58,989 nt of DNA from Nitrospirota bacterium (lineage in GTDB: Bacteria > Nitrospirota > Leptospirillia > Leptospirillales > Leptospirillaceae), in assembly GCA_021801345.1 (NCBI GenBank), contig JAJYYA010000063.1, positions 1 through 58,989 on the forward strand, given 5' to 3'. Position numbers and translations under genes: made by a program. How positions within the stretch are numbered: position 1 is the stretch's first letter; each line of letters begins with the position of its first letter. The notes beneath the pieces were generated by a model. It did not search any database, was not told the DNA's origin, and saw only the letters and a list, made by a program, of their open reading frames with translations. Shown here piece after piece: positions 40,908-50,167 of this stretch.

Positions 40908-42473
40908 CTACGGCGAGACGATGACAAATTCCTCAATATGATAGAGCGGATCGCTCTTTACGATGACCTTTTTCCGGATAATCTGCTGGACCGCATCGAG
41001 AAAAATCTTCTCCGCCGCCAGCTCCGCCTCGACATCGGGGTGGACATAGAGGATCACGCGACGATCCTTCCCGCCCCGCCCCGAAGGCAGCTTTCTCAGG
41101 TCCTCGAAGATTTCGTAGATGATGGTCCGGACCGATTTGACATACCCCTTTCCATCGCAATAGGAGCAAGTGTCTCCCAAGAGGTGGACCAGATCTTCCC
41201 GAACACGCTTCCGGGACATCTCGACGAGACCGAGATCGGAGATCTTCAGGGCGTTGGTCCGGGCCTTGTCCCGGGAGAGGAGCTCCTGAAGAGCCTGAAA
41301 AACTCGTTCGCGGTTCTTCTCCTTTTCCATGTCGATAAGATCGAGAATGACGATCCCGCCGATGTTCCGGAGACGGAGCTGATGGGCAATTTCGTCCACC
41401 GCCTCGAGATTGGTCTTGAGGATTGTCTCCTCGGGGTCCTTCTCCCCCACGAAACGTCCCGTATTGACGTCGACGACGGTGAGCGCCTCGGCACGGTCAA
41501 TGACAAGATAGCCCCCCGACTTGAGCCAGACCTTCTTTTCGAGTGCCCGCGCCACCTGGGCATCGACATTGTACTCTCCGAACAGGGGGGTTTTCCGTCC
41601 CCAGAGCTCAATCTTCGAAGCATAGGCGGGAAGATAGGTCTTCACGAACTCGAGAACCCGCTGGTACTCTTTCTGGTTGTCGATGACCAGTCTGTCGACA
41701 TCGTTTGTCAGATAGTCCCGAATGGTCCGAAAAACCACATCGAGATCGACTCTCACAAGCGCCGGAGCCTTGGCCTGCTCCTTCTTCGCCTTGATATCCT
41801 CCCAGAGAAGATCGAGGAAGACCATGTCCATCCGGGCCTCGTCCTCGGTCATCCCTTCTGCCACCGTCCGGATGATATACCCCCCCTTGTGGGAGCGAAG
41901 CGAGCCGACGATGTCCTTGAGTCGGTGCCTCTCCCCTTCGTTGGTAATCCGGCGGGAGACTCCTATGTGGTTCACCTGAGGCATATACACGAGGTATCTT
42001 CCGGGAAGACTGATGTATGTTGTAGCCCGCGGTCCCTTGGTGCTGATCGGGTCCTTGGTCGTCTGGAGAAGAACCTCCTGACCGTCGGAGAGGATCTCCT
42101 CGATCGGCCGTCGACCCGGGCGCTTGGGGGGGGGCGAGGGGGCGGCCGGGGAGGGCTCACCCTCCGAAGCGGCCATTCCCGGATCCTCTTCCGGGGCTCC
42201 TGGGGGAGAGTCCTCCCGAAGGGCATCGGGAATCACTTCCGACCCCTCCACAAAAATGTCATCGACATAGAGGAAGGCGGCCTTTTCAAGCCCGATGTCC
42301 ACAAAGGCGGCCTGCATTCCAGGAAGGACCTTGCTCACCTTGCCCTTGTAAATATTGCCCACGATCCCCTGGGATTGCTTCCTGTCGAAAAAGTATTCGA
42401 CAAGACGGCCCCCTTCGATGATGGCGACCTTGGTCTCCTCCTCTGTTACGTGAATCAAAATCTCGGAACCCAT
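40908..42473 (-). CDS. rng: Ribonuclease G/E family endoribonuclease
   Basis: A 521-residue enzyme of rRNA/mRNA processing. ATG at 42473 with GGAGGAG upstream gives MGSEILIHVTEEETKVAIIE. The S1 domain includes GNIYKGKVSKVLPGMQAAFVDIG and is interrupted by a Pro/Glu-rich insertion of about 60 residues (about 90-150). The catalytic aspartates are in LTVVDVNTGRFVG and IVILDLIDM. The zinc link is CSYCDGKGYV. The length is near RNase G (about 490), with no long RNase E-type C-terminal scaffold. It follows the mre/rod genes, the same neighbourhood as rng in many bacteria. Confidence 0.94.
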   Translation of the reverse strand: MGSEILIHVTEEETKVAIIEGGRLVEYFFDRKQSQGIVGNIYKGKVSKVLPGMQAAFVDIGLEKAAFLYVDDIFVEGSEVIPDALREDSPPGAPEEDPGMAASEGEPSPAAPSPPPKRPGRRPIEEILSDGQEVLLQTTKDPISTKGPRATTYISLPGRYLVYMPQVNHIGVSRRITNEGERHRLKDIVGSLRSHKGGYIIRTVAEGMTEDEARMDMVFLDLLWEDIKAKKEQAKAPALVRVDLDVVFRTIRDYLTNDVDRLVIDNQKEYQRVLEFVKTYLPAYASKIELWGRKTPLFGEYNVDAQVARALEKKVWLKSGGYLVIDRAEALTVVDVNTGRFVGEKDPEETILKTNLEAVDEIAHQLRLRNIGGIVILDLIDMEKEKNRERVFQALQELLSRDKARTNALKISDLGLVEMSRKRVREDLVHLLGDTCSYCDGKGYVKSVRTIIYEIFEDLRKLPSGRGGKDRRVILYVHPDVEAELAAEKIFLDAVQQIIRKKVIVKSDPLYHIEEFVIVSP

Positions 42474-42662
42474 CTTCCTCTCCTCCCTTTTCAGAAAAAA
42501 CAAAAAATCATCGAAAAAATGTCTTTCGTCGCTTCCTTCACAGAGCTCCACGGGGAATAGCCCAAAGAGGCTGTAGAAGAACCGGTCGACAAAGACAGTC
42601 TCCCGGACAATCGACACACAGAGAGTCGAAGCTTATCTCCAGAGGGGGCGGCAAATGCCGCT

Positions 42663-43754
42663 TTACCTCTTCGAGTAGAAACGTACGTTCAGCAAAAGTG
42701 CGAGAGAGCCCAGAGAGATGATCATGGCCGATCCCCCATAACTCATGAGAGGCATGGGGACACCGACCACAGGCAGGACCCCGAGAACCATCAGCGCATT
42801 GATCAAAAAACTGAAAAGCAAAAATCCCATCACCCCGGACGCCAGATAAAACCCGACCGGATCTCGGCACTCGAGGGCCGTGCGCGAGGCAAACCAGACG
42901 AGATAGGCAATAAGCCCCAAAAACAGGAGCCCACCCGCAAACCCCCACTCCTCGGTAAAAACGGCGAAGACAAAATCGGTATGGGCCCCCGGAAGAAACT
43001 GATAGCGCACCTGGGTCGCACCGGAGAGTCCCTGGCCAAACCAGCCCCCGGAACCGACGGCCACAATAGACTGGATCGTATGATACCCCAGCCCCGACGG
43101 GTCGGAGGACGGGTCGATAAAAGCCCGGATCCGGTCCTTCTGAAACTCGTGGAGATGGGTCCAGACCACTTCCCACACAACGGGGAAGAAGGCCAGCCCT
43201 CCGAGAACGAAGATGGTTACAACCCGGGAAGGAATCCCCTTGAGCAAGACGTAGACGGAGAAAATGATCGAGAGCTCCACCGCCGTTCCTAGGTCCGGCT
43301 GGCGGGCAATCAAAACGGCAGGAAGGACCGTCGCAAACGCGCCACCTAGAAAGAGCGAGGGAGTCATCGGAAGATCCTTCCCATCGCGAAGAAAATAGGC
43401 TGTGAGGAAGAGAATCAGCGCCAGGATCATGAATTCGGACGGCTGGATCTGAAACCATCCGACACCGATCCATCGTTTGGCCCCATGGCTCTGATGCCCC
43501 GCCAGGACAACGACTAGGAGAAGAGCGAGGACCACGGCGTAGATCACTCGTCCATTTTTGACAAGGATCGTGTAGGGAACCATGAGGATTCCCACTGCCA
43601 CGGAAAGCCCTACGGCCACCCACATTCCCTGCTTCATCGCAAGGTAGGGAACGACCGAAAAAAGAGTCAAAAGGTCGATCCCGATAACGGCACCCAGGAC
43701 CCCGATAAAAACGGGGTGAACCTTCAGAATATAGGCCCCGATCTGGGGGATCAT
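42663..43754 (-). CDS. rodA: Rod-shape peptidoglycan glycosyltransferase RodA
   Basis: A 363-residue SEDS-family polymerase with about ten helices that elongates glycan strands with PBP2. Visible are GHQSHGAKRWIGVGWFQIQPSEFMILALI (family GAxRWI...QPSE), ARQPDLGTAVEL with the catalytic Asp, GYHTIQSIVAVGSGGWFGQGLSGATQ and PVVGVPMPLMSYGGSAM (family GIPLPxxSYGGS). Overlaps mrdA by 4 bp. Confidence 0.95.
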   Translation of the reverse strand: MIPQIGAYILKVHPVFIGVLGAVIGIDLLTLFSVVPYLAMKQGMWVAVGLSVAVGILMVPYTILVKNGRVIYAVVLALLLVVVLAGHQSHGAKRWIGVGWFQIQPSEFMILALILFLTAYFLRDGKDLPMTPSLFLGGAFATVLPAVLIARQPDLGTAVELSIIFSVYVLLKGIPSRVVTIFVLGGLAFFPVVWEVVWTHLHEFQKDRIRAFIDPSSDPSGLGYHTIQSIVAVGSGGWFGQGLSGATQVRYQFLPGAHTDFVFAVFTEEWGFAGGLLFLGLIAYLVWFASRTALECRDPVGFYLASGVMGFLLFSFLINALMVLGVLPVVGVPMPLMSYGGSAMIISLGSLALLLNVRFYSKR

Positions 43755-45592
43755 AGCGAGCTCCCGGAAGTTGCGACCGGGGGGGAGGTCGTCCGAGGTG
43801 AAGAGGGCGTCGCATGAATCACGTAGTACATCCGGAAGATCTCACGGGCCACAGGACCCGCCACATCGCCTCCATCCCCCCCATTTTCGATCAGAACCGA
43901 CACGACAATCGAGGGAGCCTCAAAGGGACCAAAACCCACAAACCAGGAGTCAGCCCTGGGCCGTTTGATCAGCTTGTTCGCCCCCCGGTTGCTCACAACC
44001 TGCGCAGTCCCGGTTTTCCCGGCGACAGCAAAAAAGGAGAGGTTCACCGGATGGCCCGTCCCGTGTGGGGCAGCCACAACATCCCTGAGGTCGGCCTTCA
44101 CAATGGGAAAGTCCTGAACGGGAAGAGATGTAGACACAAGCATTTTGGAACTTTCGTCAAGCCTGAGGTGAGGCGTCGCGATCTTCCCGTCCATCGCCAC
44201 AACCCCCATCAGCCTTGCCATCTCAAGCGGAGTCACCGTCAGAAAACCCTGCCCGATCGCCATGGGGGGAGTCTCTCCAGGATACCAGGGCGCATGAAGA
44301 TATTTTTTCTTCCAGGCCCGGTCGGGAACAGTTCCCGAGAGCTCTGCAGGAAGATCGATGCCCGTCTTCGATCCCAGGCCAAAGAGTCTCGAGACCCGCG
44401 CGATCGCGTCTGGCCCCACCTTCATTCCCAGAGTATAAAAGAAGATGTCGCAGGACTGCTCGATGGCTTTATGAAGATGGATCGTCCCGTGGCCCCCCTT
44501 TTTCCAGTCGTGAAAAATGACGGAACCGACACGAAAGGTCCCTCCGCACCGAAAGGATTTTTCCGGATCGAGCTTGTGCTCCATGAGTCCAGCCATTGTC
44601 GTGACGATTTTGAAGACCGAACCCGGAGGATAAAGTCCCTGGATCGCCCTGTCGGTCAGGGGATGCTCCGGGGCACGCACGAGGGCATTCCAGCGGGCGG
44701 TACTCATCGCCTGGGAGAGCTCTCCCGGACTATAGGCAGGATGGCTTGCCAGAGCCAGAATCTCTCCGTTTCTCGGATCCAGGGCCACGACGGCCCCCCT
44801 CCGGGCTCCAAGCATACGCTCGGCAACAGACTGAAGGCGCACATCGATGGTGAGACGAAGGGATTGGCCTTCTCCCGGAGGCTTGTTTTTGAGATTCTTG
44901 ATCATGGTTCCGTGAGAATTGACGAGTTGGCGGCGCAGTCCGGGGGTCCCCTGGAGAAGGGCGTCGTACTCCTTCTCAATTCCGGACTTCCCGACTCCCG
45001 TCCCGGGTGGAAGATGGCGGTACAGGGAGCTCTTCAAATCGTCGGTCGTAAAAGAGCCGACATAGCCCAAGAGATGGGCGGCAAGATTATTCTCGGGATA
45101 GATCCGCTTGGGCATGACTTGTATGAAGAAACCGGGAAGGCGGTAGAGATCCATGTTGACTCGGCCGACCTGAGCCATCGATAGCCCGGTGGCAAGCGGC
45201 AGGGGCACATGGGGAGGGAGAACAAAGCCAAGATTGCGAAAGGAGCGACGAAGACGGTCGACCGGAATACCGAGGTCTGTTGCCACCCAGGAGATCTCCC
45301 GAGGATCCCGGACCTCCCCCCGAACCTCAAAAAGCGCAAAATTCGGGCCATTGTGGACAAGGACGACTCCGTTTCGGTCGGTTATCTCTCCTCGAAGAGG
45401 AGGGATCGGCGTCGACTTCACAATATTTTCCCGGGCCAGGGCGAGGTAATGCCCGTGCTTGATCACCTGAATGACATAGAGCCGGATGATCACCACCGAA
45501 AGGCCGACCCAAAACAGAAAGAGCAATCCGCGAAGACGCGCCCTGGGGGTGCCCAGCAAACTTTTCTTAAGAGAGCGGGAGTCCAATGCCAT
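43751..45592 (-). CDS. mrdA: Penicillin-binding protein 2 (peptidoglycan transpeptidase)
   Basis: A 613-residue class B PBP, cross-linking partner of RodA. It has an N-terminal anchor (LLFLFWVGLSVVIIRLYVIQV), a pedestal with PLRGEITDRNGVVLVHNGP, and the transpeptidase domain with the nucleophile in YPPGSVFKIVTTMAGLM (SVFK), EQSCDIFFYTLG (SCD) and AVAGKTGTAQVV (KTGT). Length is normal for PBP2. It overlaps mreD upstream by 26 bp and rodA downstream by 4 bp. Confidence 0.95.
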   Translation of the reverse strand: MALDSRSLKKSLLGTPRARLRGLLFLFWVGLSVVIIRLYVIQVIKHGHYLALARENIVKSTPIPPLRGEITDRNGVVLVHNGPNFALFEVRGEVRDPREISWVATDLGIPVDRLRRSFRNLGFVLPPHVPLPLATGLSMAQVGRVNMDLYRLPGFFIQVMPKRIYPENNLAAHLLGYVGSFTTDDLKSSLYRHLPPGTGVGKSGIEKEYDALLQGTPGLRRQLVNSHGTMIKNLKNKPPGEGQSLRLTIDVRLQSVAERMLGARRGAVVALDPRNGEILALASHPAYSPGELSQAMSTARWNALVRAPEHPLTDRAIQGLYPPGSVFKIVTTMAGLMEHKLDPEKSFRCGGTFRVGSVIFHDWKKGGHGTIHLHKAIEQSCDIFFYTLGMKVGPDAIARVSRLFGLGSKTGIDLPAELSGTVPDRAWKKKYLHAPWYPGETPPMAIGQGFLTVTPLEMARLMGVVAMDGKIATPHLRLDESSKMLVSTSLPVQDFPIVKADLRDVVAAPHGTGHPVNLSFFAVAGKTGTAQVVSNRGANKLIKRPRADSWFVGFGPFEAPSIVVSVLIENGGDGGDVAGPVAREIFRMYYVIHATPSSPRTTSPPVATSGSSL

Positions 45593-46082
45593 GATGTTTT
45601 TGTGATCGGAGCCCCCCGGATCCCCCCAAATGCCGCCCCAGAAATACGAACAGCATGCCGAGAGCCCCTGAGGTTGCGTCCATCATCAGCCAATCCTTCA
45701 ATAGGTCTACCGTGAGAGGGTTGTCCAGAAGAAGGCGAGCGAGCACTCCCATTCCCAGATCAATCCCCATGATCATCCAAAGAAATCCATAAAGCTTTCC
45801 CGCCGAAGCGCCCGCCGAGACCCGGAGGCTTCCGGCAATCAATCCTTCAACCGCGTATCGGAGAACCGCAATCACGGGAGGCCCTGAAAAGACAAGCGCC
45901 CCCAGACCTCCCGCCAGGGCTCCAAGAAAAATGCCTTCCGCTGCCCGTTTTTTCTTGAGCAGGAGATAGAGAAGAACGGGAAAGAAATTCAACTCCTGCA
46001 AAAAAGAAGGCAGCCAGCGCGAGGCCGAAATAAGACTCAGAAGACAGAGTGTCAAAACGAGAGCCCGAACGGGAAGGTTCAC
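45567..46082 (-). CDS. mreD: Rod shape-determining protein MreD
   Basis: A 171-residue membrane protein with five to six helices. GTG at 46082 overlaps the mreC stop (GTGA) and has AAGGAG upstream. MreD proteins are poorly conserved; the call rests on size, hydrophobic profile (LVLTLCLLSLISASRWLPSF, FFPVLLYLLLKKKRAAEGIFLG) and position between mreC and mrdA. It links MreC to the elongasome. Confidence 0.85.
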   Translation of the reverse strand: MNLPVRALVLTLCLLSLISASRWLPSFLQELNFFPVLLYLLLKKKRAAEGIFLGALAGGLGALVFSGPPVIAVLRYAVEGLIAGSLRVSAGASAGKLYGFLWMIMGIDLGMGVLARLLLDNPLTVDLLKDWLMMDATSGALGMLFVFLGRHLGGSGGLRSQKHHGIGLPLS

Positions 46083-46939
46083 CGACTCTCCTTCCCCAGA
46101 AGCGGACTCGCCGTCCATGAAAGCGGCGGAACCAGGACAAAAACGGCCCAAAGATCGCCCAGCCGTTCTTCGGGGCTTAGGTGAATCGTCTGAAAGATCC
46201 TGTGGCCTGAATTTCCGAGGGAGACGACAGTGCCAATCGGCTCCTCCGGAGGAAAATATCCGTCCTCGCCCGTCGTGACAACCTCGCTGCCCTTGTCCAC
46301 ATGCGTCAACGAGGGAATGTAGCGCAAGGAAAGAGGCCGCTCCCCTCCCCGTCCTCTGACAAGGCCCCTCTGACCGGAGTCAGTCAGCCGCCCCTCAAGG
46401 GCAAAAAGCGGATCCTCGACCCAAATCACCTGAGAGAAAACGTCGAAGACGCGTATAACGTACCCCACCACGCCCCGGGAGCCGATCACCCCATCCCTGA
46501 CGGCCACCCCCCGGTCCTTCCCGCAGTCGAGGAGGAGGGTCCGTGGAGAGTCCGTCGAGTTTGCAGCCATTACATGGCATGCGATCGCCTTCTGGGATAT
46601 ACGGGCCTTAAGGGCCAGCAGCGATTCAAGATCCCGTGTTCTAAGATTGAGGATCTTTTCGTGGGCAAGTTCCCGGTTGAGCTTGGCCACCTGGGTCTTG
46701 AGACGAAGGTTCTCCTGCTGAACCCCGAGAAGATCAACGTAATGGGTGAAAAATCCCGAAGTATCCCGCGACACACCCGTCATTCCGGAGAGGAAGGAGC
46801 GGATGGCAAACAGCGGCGGGTCAAGGATCCACCGCTCGAAGAGGTCGGGATAGAATCCCACGACAACGAGGGCCCCGAGGAGGACGGAAAAAACCAGCAG
46901 GAGCTTTCCGGACAGAGGTCTTTTTACAGGCTGTGTCAA
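46079..46939 (-). CDS. mreC: Cell-shape protein MreC
   Basis: A 286-residue periplasmic scaffold with one N-terminal membrane helix (KLLLVFSVLLGALVVVGFY), a coiled coil at about 65-110 (LLGVQQENLRLKTQVAKLNREL) and the beta-barrel domain with LLLDCGKDRGVAVRDGVIGSRGVVGYVI, matching the MreC GxxxGVxxGxxV... signature, and TSGEDG-like VVTTGEDGYFPPEEPIGTV. It binds PBP2. Six bases separate it from mreB. Confidence 0.94.
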   Translation of the reverse strand: MTQPVKRPLSGKLLLVFSVLLGALVVVGFYPDLFERWILDPPLFAIRSFLSGMTGVSRDTSGFFTHYVDLLGVQQENLRLKTQVAKLNRELAHEKILNLRTRDLESLLALKARISQKAIACHVMAANSTDSPRTLLLDCGKDRGVAVRDGVIGSRGVVGYVIRVFDVFSQVIWVEDPLFALEGRLTDSGQRGLVRGRGGERPLSLRYIPSLTHVDKGSEVVTTGEDGYFPPEEPIGTVVSLGNSGHRIFQTIHLSPEERLGDLWAVFVLVPPLSWTASPLLGKESR

Positions 46940-46945
46940 CTCGCC

Positions 46946-47977
46946 TCAGTCTCCGAGAGAAACCTTCCTCAGCACGTCGAGCTCTTCCAGGGTTTTCCCT
47001 GTCCCGGTCACCACCGTAATCAAAGGATCGTCGACCGTGATGATCGGAAGACGAATCTCGTCCCGGATCCGGACATCGAGGCCGCGCAGCATGGATCCCC
47101 CTCCGGTGAGGACGATCCCCCGGTCAATGATATCGGCCGAAAGCTCGGGAGGAGTGTTCTCGAGTGTTTTCTGGACGATGGCGACAATGCTGTTGATCGT
47201 ATCCGAAAGGGCTCCTCGGATCTCCTCCTCGGTGATCCTGAGCGTCTTCGGAAGACCTGTGATGAGGTCCCGCCCCTTGATAATCATGGTGTGGTCCTCC
47301 TTCTGGGGACAGGCCGAACCGATCTCCATCTTGATGCGTTCGGCCATGGAGTCCCCAATAAGGAGGTTGTGATGCTTTTTGATATAGCCGATGATGTCCT
47401 CGTCCATCCGGTCTCCGGCGACCTTGATCGACTCGCTGTAGACCGTTCCCCCGAGAGAGATGACCGCAACGTCGGTCGTTCCTCCCCCGATATCGATGAC
47501 CATATTTCCGGAGGGCTCCATGATCGGAAGTCCTGCACCGATAGCGGCCGCCAGCGGCTCCTCTATCAGGTAGACCTCCCGGGCGCCTGCCATCCTCGCC
47601 GAATCCTTGACCGCCCTCTGGGCGACAAGAGAGATGCGGGAAGGAACGCAGATCACCATACGGGGCCTGACAAAGGTCGAACGTCTGTGAACCTTGTTGA
47701 TAAAGTAGGAAAGCATCTGCTGAGCGATGTCGGGATTGTCGATAACCCCGTTCCTGACGGGGCGCACCGCCACAATATTGCCCGGAGTCCTGCCGAGCAT
47801 CTTCTTGGCCTCGCGACCGATAGCGAGGACCGTGCCCGACTTCTGATCCATGGCGACGATCGAAGGCTCATTGATGACGATCCCCTGCTCGCGGACGTAG
47901 ACAAGGGTATTGGCCGTTCCAAGATCGATCGCCAGATCCTGTGAAAGAAAGCCGAAAAGATTCGCGATGAGACCCAA
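46946..47977 (-). CDS. mreB: Actin-like cell-shape protein MreB
   Basis: A 343-residue bacterial actin forming membrane filaments that orient the elongasome. IDLGTANTLVYVREQGIVINEPS, RPVRNGVIDNPDIAQQML, VPSRISLVAQRAVKDSARMAGAREVYLIEEPLAAAIGAGLP (in blocks), MVIDIGGGTTDVAVISLGG, and IVLTGGGSMLRGLDVRI are all intact nucleotide-binding motifs. The N-terminal amphipathic segment LIANLFGFLSQ likely binds membrane. First of the mre/rod genes after the RDD gene. Confidence 0.97.
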   Translation of the reverse strand: MGLIANLFGFLSQDLAIDLGTANTLVYVREQGIVINEPSIVAMDQKSGTVLAIGREAKKMLGRTPGNIVAVRPVRNGVIDNPDIAQQMLSYFINKVHRRSTFVRPRMVICVPSRISLVAQRAVKDSARMAGAREVYLIEEPLAAAIGAGLPIMEPSGNMVIDIGGGTTDVAVISLGGTVYSESIKVAGDRMDEDIIGYIKKHHNLLIGDSMAERIKMEIGSACPQKEDHTMIIKGRDLITGLPKTLRITEEEIRGALSDTINSIVAIVQKTLENTPPELSADIIDRGIVLTGGGSMLRGLDVRIRDEIRLPIITVDDPLITVVTGTGKTLEELDVLRKVSLGD

Positions 47978-47988
47978 TTCCTTTTCCT

Positions 47989-48537
47989 TTACTCTTGGGG
48001 AACCCGTGATTCCGTTGATCCGGAAGTCGCGCTTCCGACTCCCGACCCGCCTCCGGAGCCGAGGCTCCTGTCCGCAATTTTTTTCACTGCCGTTCCCGCC
48101 AAATCGTCACCCAGCCGCCTGTCGGATCTCATTCCGACCAAAAGGAGCCCTTCAATGGAGACGACCGCCAGTGCAAGGATCCACCCCACCCAGGGAATCT
48201 GTCCCAGCATGTAGGCAAACCCAAGCGGGGAATTCCGAAGGGTCGACTCGTAGAGGCTGCAGGGCTCCCCCCCATGTCCCAGAACACGAAGCCCCGCCAG
48301 CCTCTTTCCCAGACTGCGACCTCCGGGAAGACCGTCGGCCATCAGAAGGTATGCCGTCGCCGCCAGCCACGCAAGATAGGAACTCCCGAGGAGAAAGCCC
48401 GCATGCTCTAGGGAAAGCGCCACGAGATAGTCGACGAACTTTGCAAGGAATCTGTCAAACAAGGCGGAAAAGCGGTCAGACGTCTCCCGTATGTCCACTT
48501 CCGAGCCTCCAGATCCCCCAGAATACGCATTGCTCAA
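47989..48537 (-). CDS. RDD-family membrane protein
   Basis: A 182-residue protein with three to four helices. The RDD signature is spread over FDRFLAKFVDYLVALSL (R...D), GGRSLGKRLAGLRVLG (family GxTxGKxxxGLRVV) and MRSDRRLGDDLAGTAV (family DRKxxHDxxAGT). Ser/Gly-rich tails flank the domain. RDD proteins are proposed transporters or membrane accessory factors; the role is uncertain. It stands 11 bp upstream of mreB and probably heads the operon. Confidence 0.85.
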   Translation of the reverse strand: MSNAYSGGSGGSEVDIRETSDRFSALFDRFLAKFVDYLVALSLEHAGFLLGSSYLAWLAATAYLLMADGLPGGRSLGKRLAGLRVLGHGGEPCSLYESTLRNSPLGFAYMLGQIPWVGWILALAVVSIEGLLLVGMRSDRRLGDDLAGTAVKKIADRSLGSGGGSGVGSATSGSTESRVPQE

Positions 48538-48553
48538 AGGTTGCGATTAAGAC

Positions 48554-48582
48554 AACTTACCCTTCATGAACGAAAATTGCAA
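48554..48582 (-). promoter_or_regulatory. Predicted promoter of the RDD-mre-rod operon
   Basis: On the minus strand TTGCAA (48577-48582), 17 bp, TAAGTT (48554-48559), ending 16 bp before the RDD-gene ATG. Prediction only. Confidence 0.4.
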
Positions 48583-48593
48583 CTTCAATCGCT

Positions 48594-49283
48594 TTAACCG
48601 GCGGGAGAAAAGACCGCTTGGATTTCCCCGAAGACTGCACTGCAAGGCCTCTCCCCAAAGATGGCCGACCCCATGACAAAAGTATCCGCCCCGCAGTCTG
48701 CTACCCGGGCCAGATTTCCGGCCTTGATACCCCCATCGACTTCAAGCCGGATATGACGCGCTCCCGCCTCATCGAGAAGGCTCCGCATGGCGGCGATCTT
48801 TTTCATCGAATGAGGAATAAAGGACTGCCCCCCGAAGCCGGGGTTCACCGTCATGACCAGGACAAGGTCGATCATATCGAGGACATCGACAACCGACCCG
48901 ACCGGGGTCGCCGGAGAGAGCGCCACGCCGGCCTTCATCCCTCGGGCTCCGATGGCCCCCAGGACAAAGTGAAGATGGGTCGTGGATTCGACATGAACCG
49001 TAACCCGGTTGATGCCGGCATCGGCAAGATCATCAAGATAGAGCTCGGGCCTCAAAACCATCAGATGGGCCTCCAAAGGGAGCGCCGTAATCTTTCTCAG
49101 CCCTGCCACCACAGGGGGACCGAAGGTCAAATTCGGAACGAAATGGCCATCCATCATGTCGAGGTGGAAGAGATCGGCTCCGGCTTCCGCCGCCGACGTG
49201 ACCTCTTCACCCAGACGGAGGAAGTCAGCCGACAGGATGGAGGGAGCGATCAGTAGGTCTCGTCCGTTCCTGGAAAATCCCAT
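48594..49283 (-). CDS. rpe: Ribulose-phosphate 3-epimerase
   Basis: A 229-residue TIM-barrel enzyme interconverting ribulose-5-phosphate and xylulose-5-phosphate. APSILSADFLRLGEEV, FHLDMMDGHFVPNLTFGPPVV, EAHLMVLRPE, VLVMTVNPGFGGQSFIPHS and IRLEVDGGIKAGNLARVADCGADTFVMGSAIF (two blocks) carry the metal-binding and catalytic residues. It shares the pathway with RpiB at 12648-13094. Its start overlaps the htpX stop by one base. Confidence 0.97.
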   Translation of the reverse strand: MGFSRNGRDLLIAPSILSADFLRLGEEVTSAAEAGADLFHLDMMDGHFVPNLTFGPPVVAGLRKITALPLEAHLMVLRPELYLDDLADAGINRVTVHVESTTHLHFVLGAIGARGMKAGVALSPATPVGSVVDVLDMIDLVLVMTVNPGFGGQSFIPHSMKKIAAMRSLLDEAGARHIRLEVDGGIKAGNLARVADCGADTFVMGSAIFGERPCSAVFGEIQAVFSPAG

Positions 49284-50167
49284 TAAAAGGCATGCCTGTG
49301 CTGGGAAGCAGAGGAGCCGGCCAGAGCCTCAAGCCGGCGAATGCGCTCCTCTGTCGGAGGATGAGTTGAAAAGAGTGACATGAGACCACCCGCGTGAAAG
49401 GGCTCGAGGATAAACATATGGGATGTGGCGGGGTTCGCTGCCATGGGAACCGCCTCGACACCCCGCTCGAGCTTGGCCAGTGCCCGCGACAGAAAAAGAG
49501 GATTCCCGCAGAGCCTCGCACCTCCGGCATCGGCCGAAAACTCTCTCGAGCGGGAGATCGCCATCTGTACGAGCATCCCTGCGATCGGCGCAAGAATGAC
49601 CATAAGAATGTCACTCCAGCCTCCGCCTTCACGCTCCTCCCGTTCTCTCCCCCCAAAGAGAGCCGCCCATTGGGCCATGCTTGCGAGCATGGTCACCGCC
49701 CCGGCCAGAGACGCGGCTACGGTCGAGATGAGCGTATCCCGGTTAATCACATGGGTCAACTCGTGACCAAGAACGCCCGAAAGCTCTTCCGTGGTCATAA
49801 GATCCATAATCCCCGTAGTGACAGCCACCGCAGCATGGGCCGGATCGCGTCCCGTTGCAAAAGCATTCGGGGAAGGGTCATCGATGATATAGAAGCGGGG
49901 GACAGGAATTCCTCCGCGGAGGGCCAAGCGCGACAGCATCTCCCGGATCTCCCGAATTTTCTCGTTTCCCGTCTCGGGAGCCACCTCGTGGGCACCGTAC
50001 ATGGACAGGACGATCCTGTCGGAGTACCACCACGAAAAAAAGTTCATGCCGAGCGAGAAAAGCAGGGCGATCGCCATCCCTCCATTGCCGCCGAGATGCC
50101 TTCCGATCACAAGAAGGAACCCCGTGAGAAGACCCAGAAGAATAACCGTCTTGAACGAATTGAACAT
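49283..50167 (-). CDS. htpX: HtpX-family M48 membrane protease
   Basis: About 294 residues from ATG at 50167 (FNSFKTVILLGLLTGFLLVIG, the usual HtpX start); an ATG four codons upstream directly abuts AAGGGA and is an alternative. The zinc motif is GVLGHELTHVINRDTLIS (HELTH), with the third ligand in SREFSADAGGARLCGNP (ExxxD). PRFYIIDDPSPNAFATGRDP and THPPTEERIRRLEAL are family marks. It degrades misfolded membrane proteins with its active site toward the cytoplasm. Confidence 0.95.
   Translation of the reverse strand: MFNSFKTVILLGLLTGFLLVIGRHLGGNGGMAIALLFSLGMNFFSWWYSDRIVLSMYGAHEVAPETGNEKIREIREMLSRLALRGGIPVPRFYIIDDPSPNAFATGRDPAHAAVAVTTGIMDLMTTEELSGVLGHELTHVINRDTLISTVAASLAGAVTMLASMAQWAALFGGREREEREGGGWSDILMVILAPIAGMLVQMAISRSREFSADAGGARLCGNPLFLSRALAKLERGVEAVPMAANPATSHMFILEPFHAGGLMSLFSTHPPTEERIRRLEALAGSSASQHRHAF

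Noticed and set aside
40938-42560. 540-codon plus-strand frame
   Set aside because: Antisense to the RNase G/E gene, which has intact catalytic motifs and a ribosome binding site.
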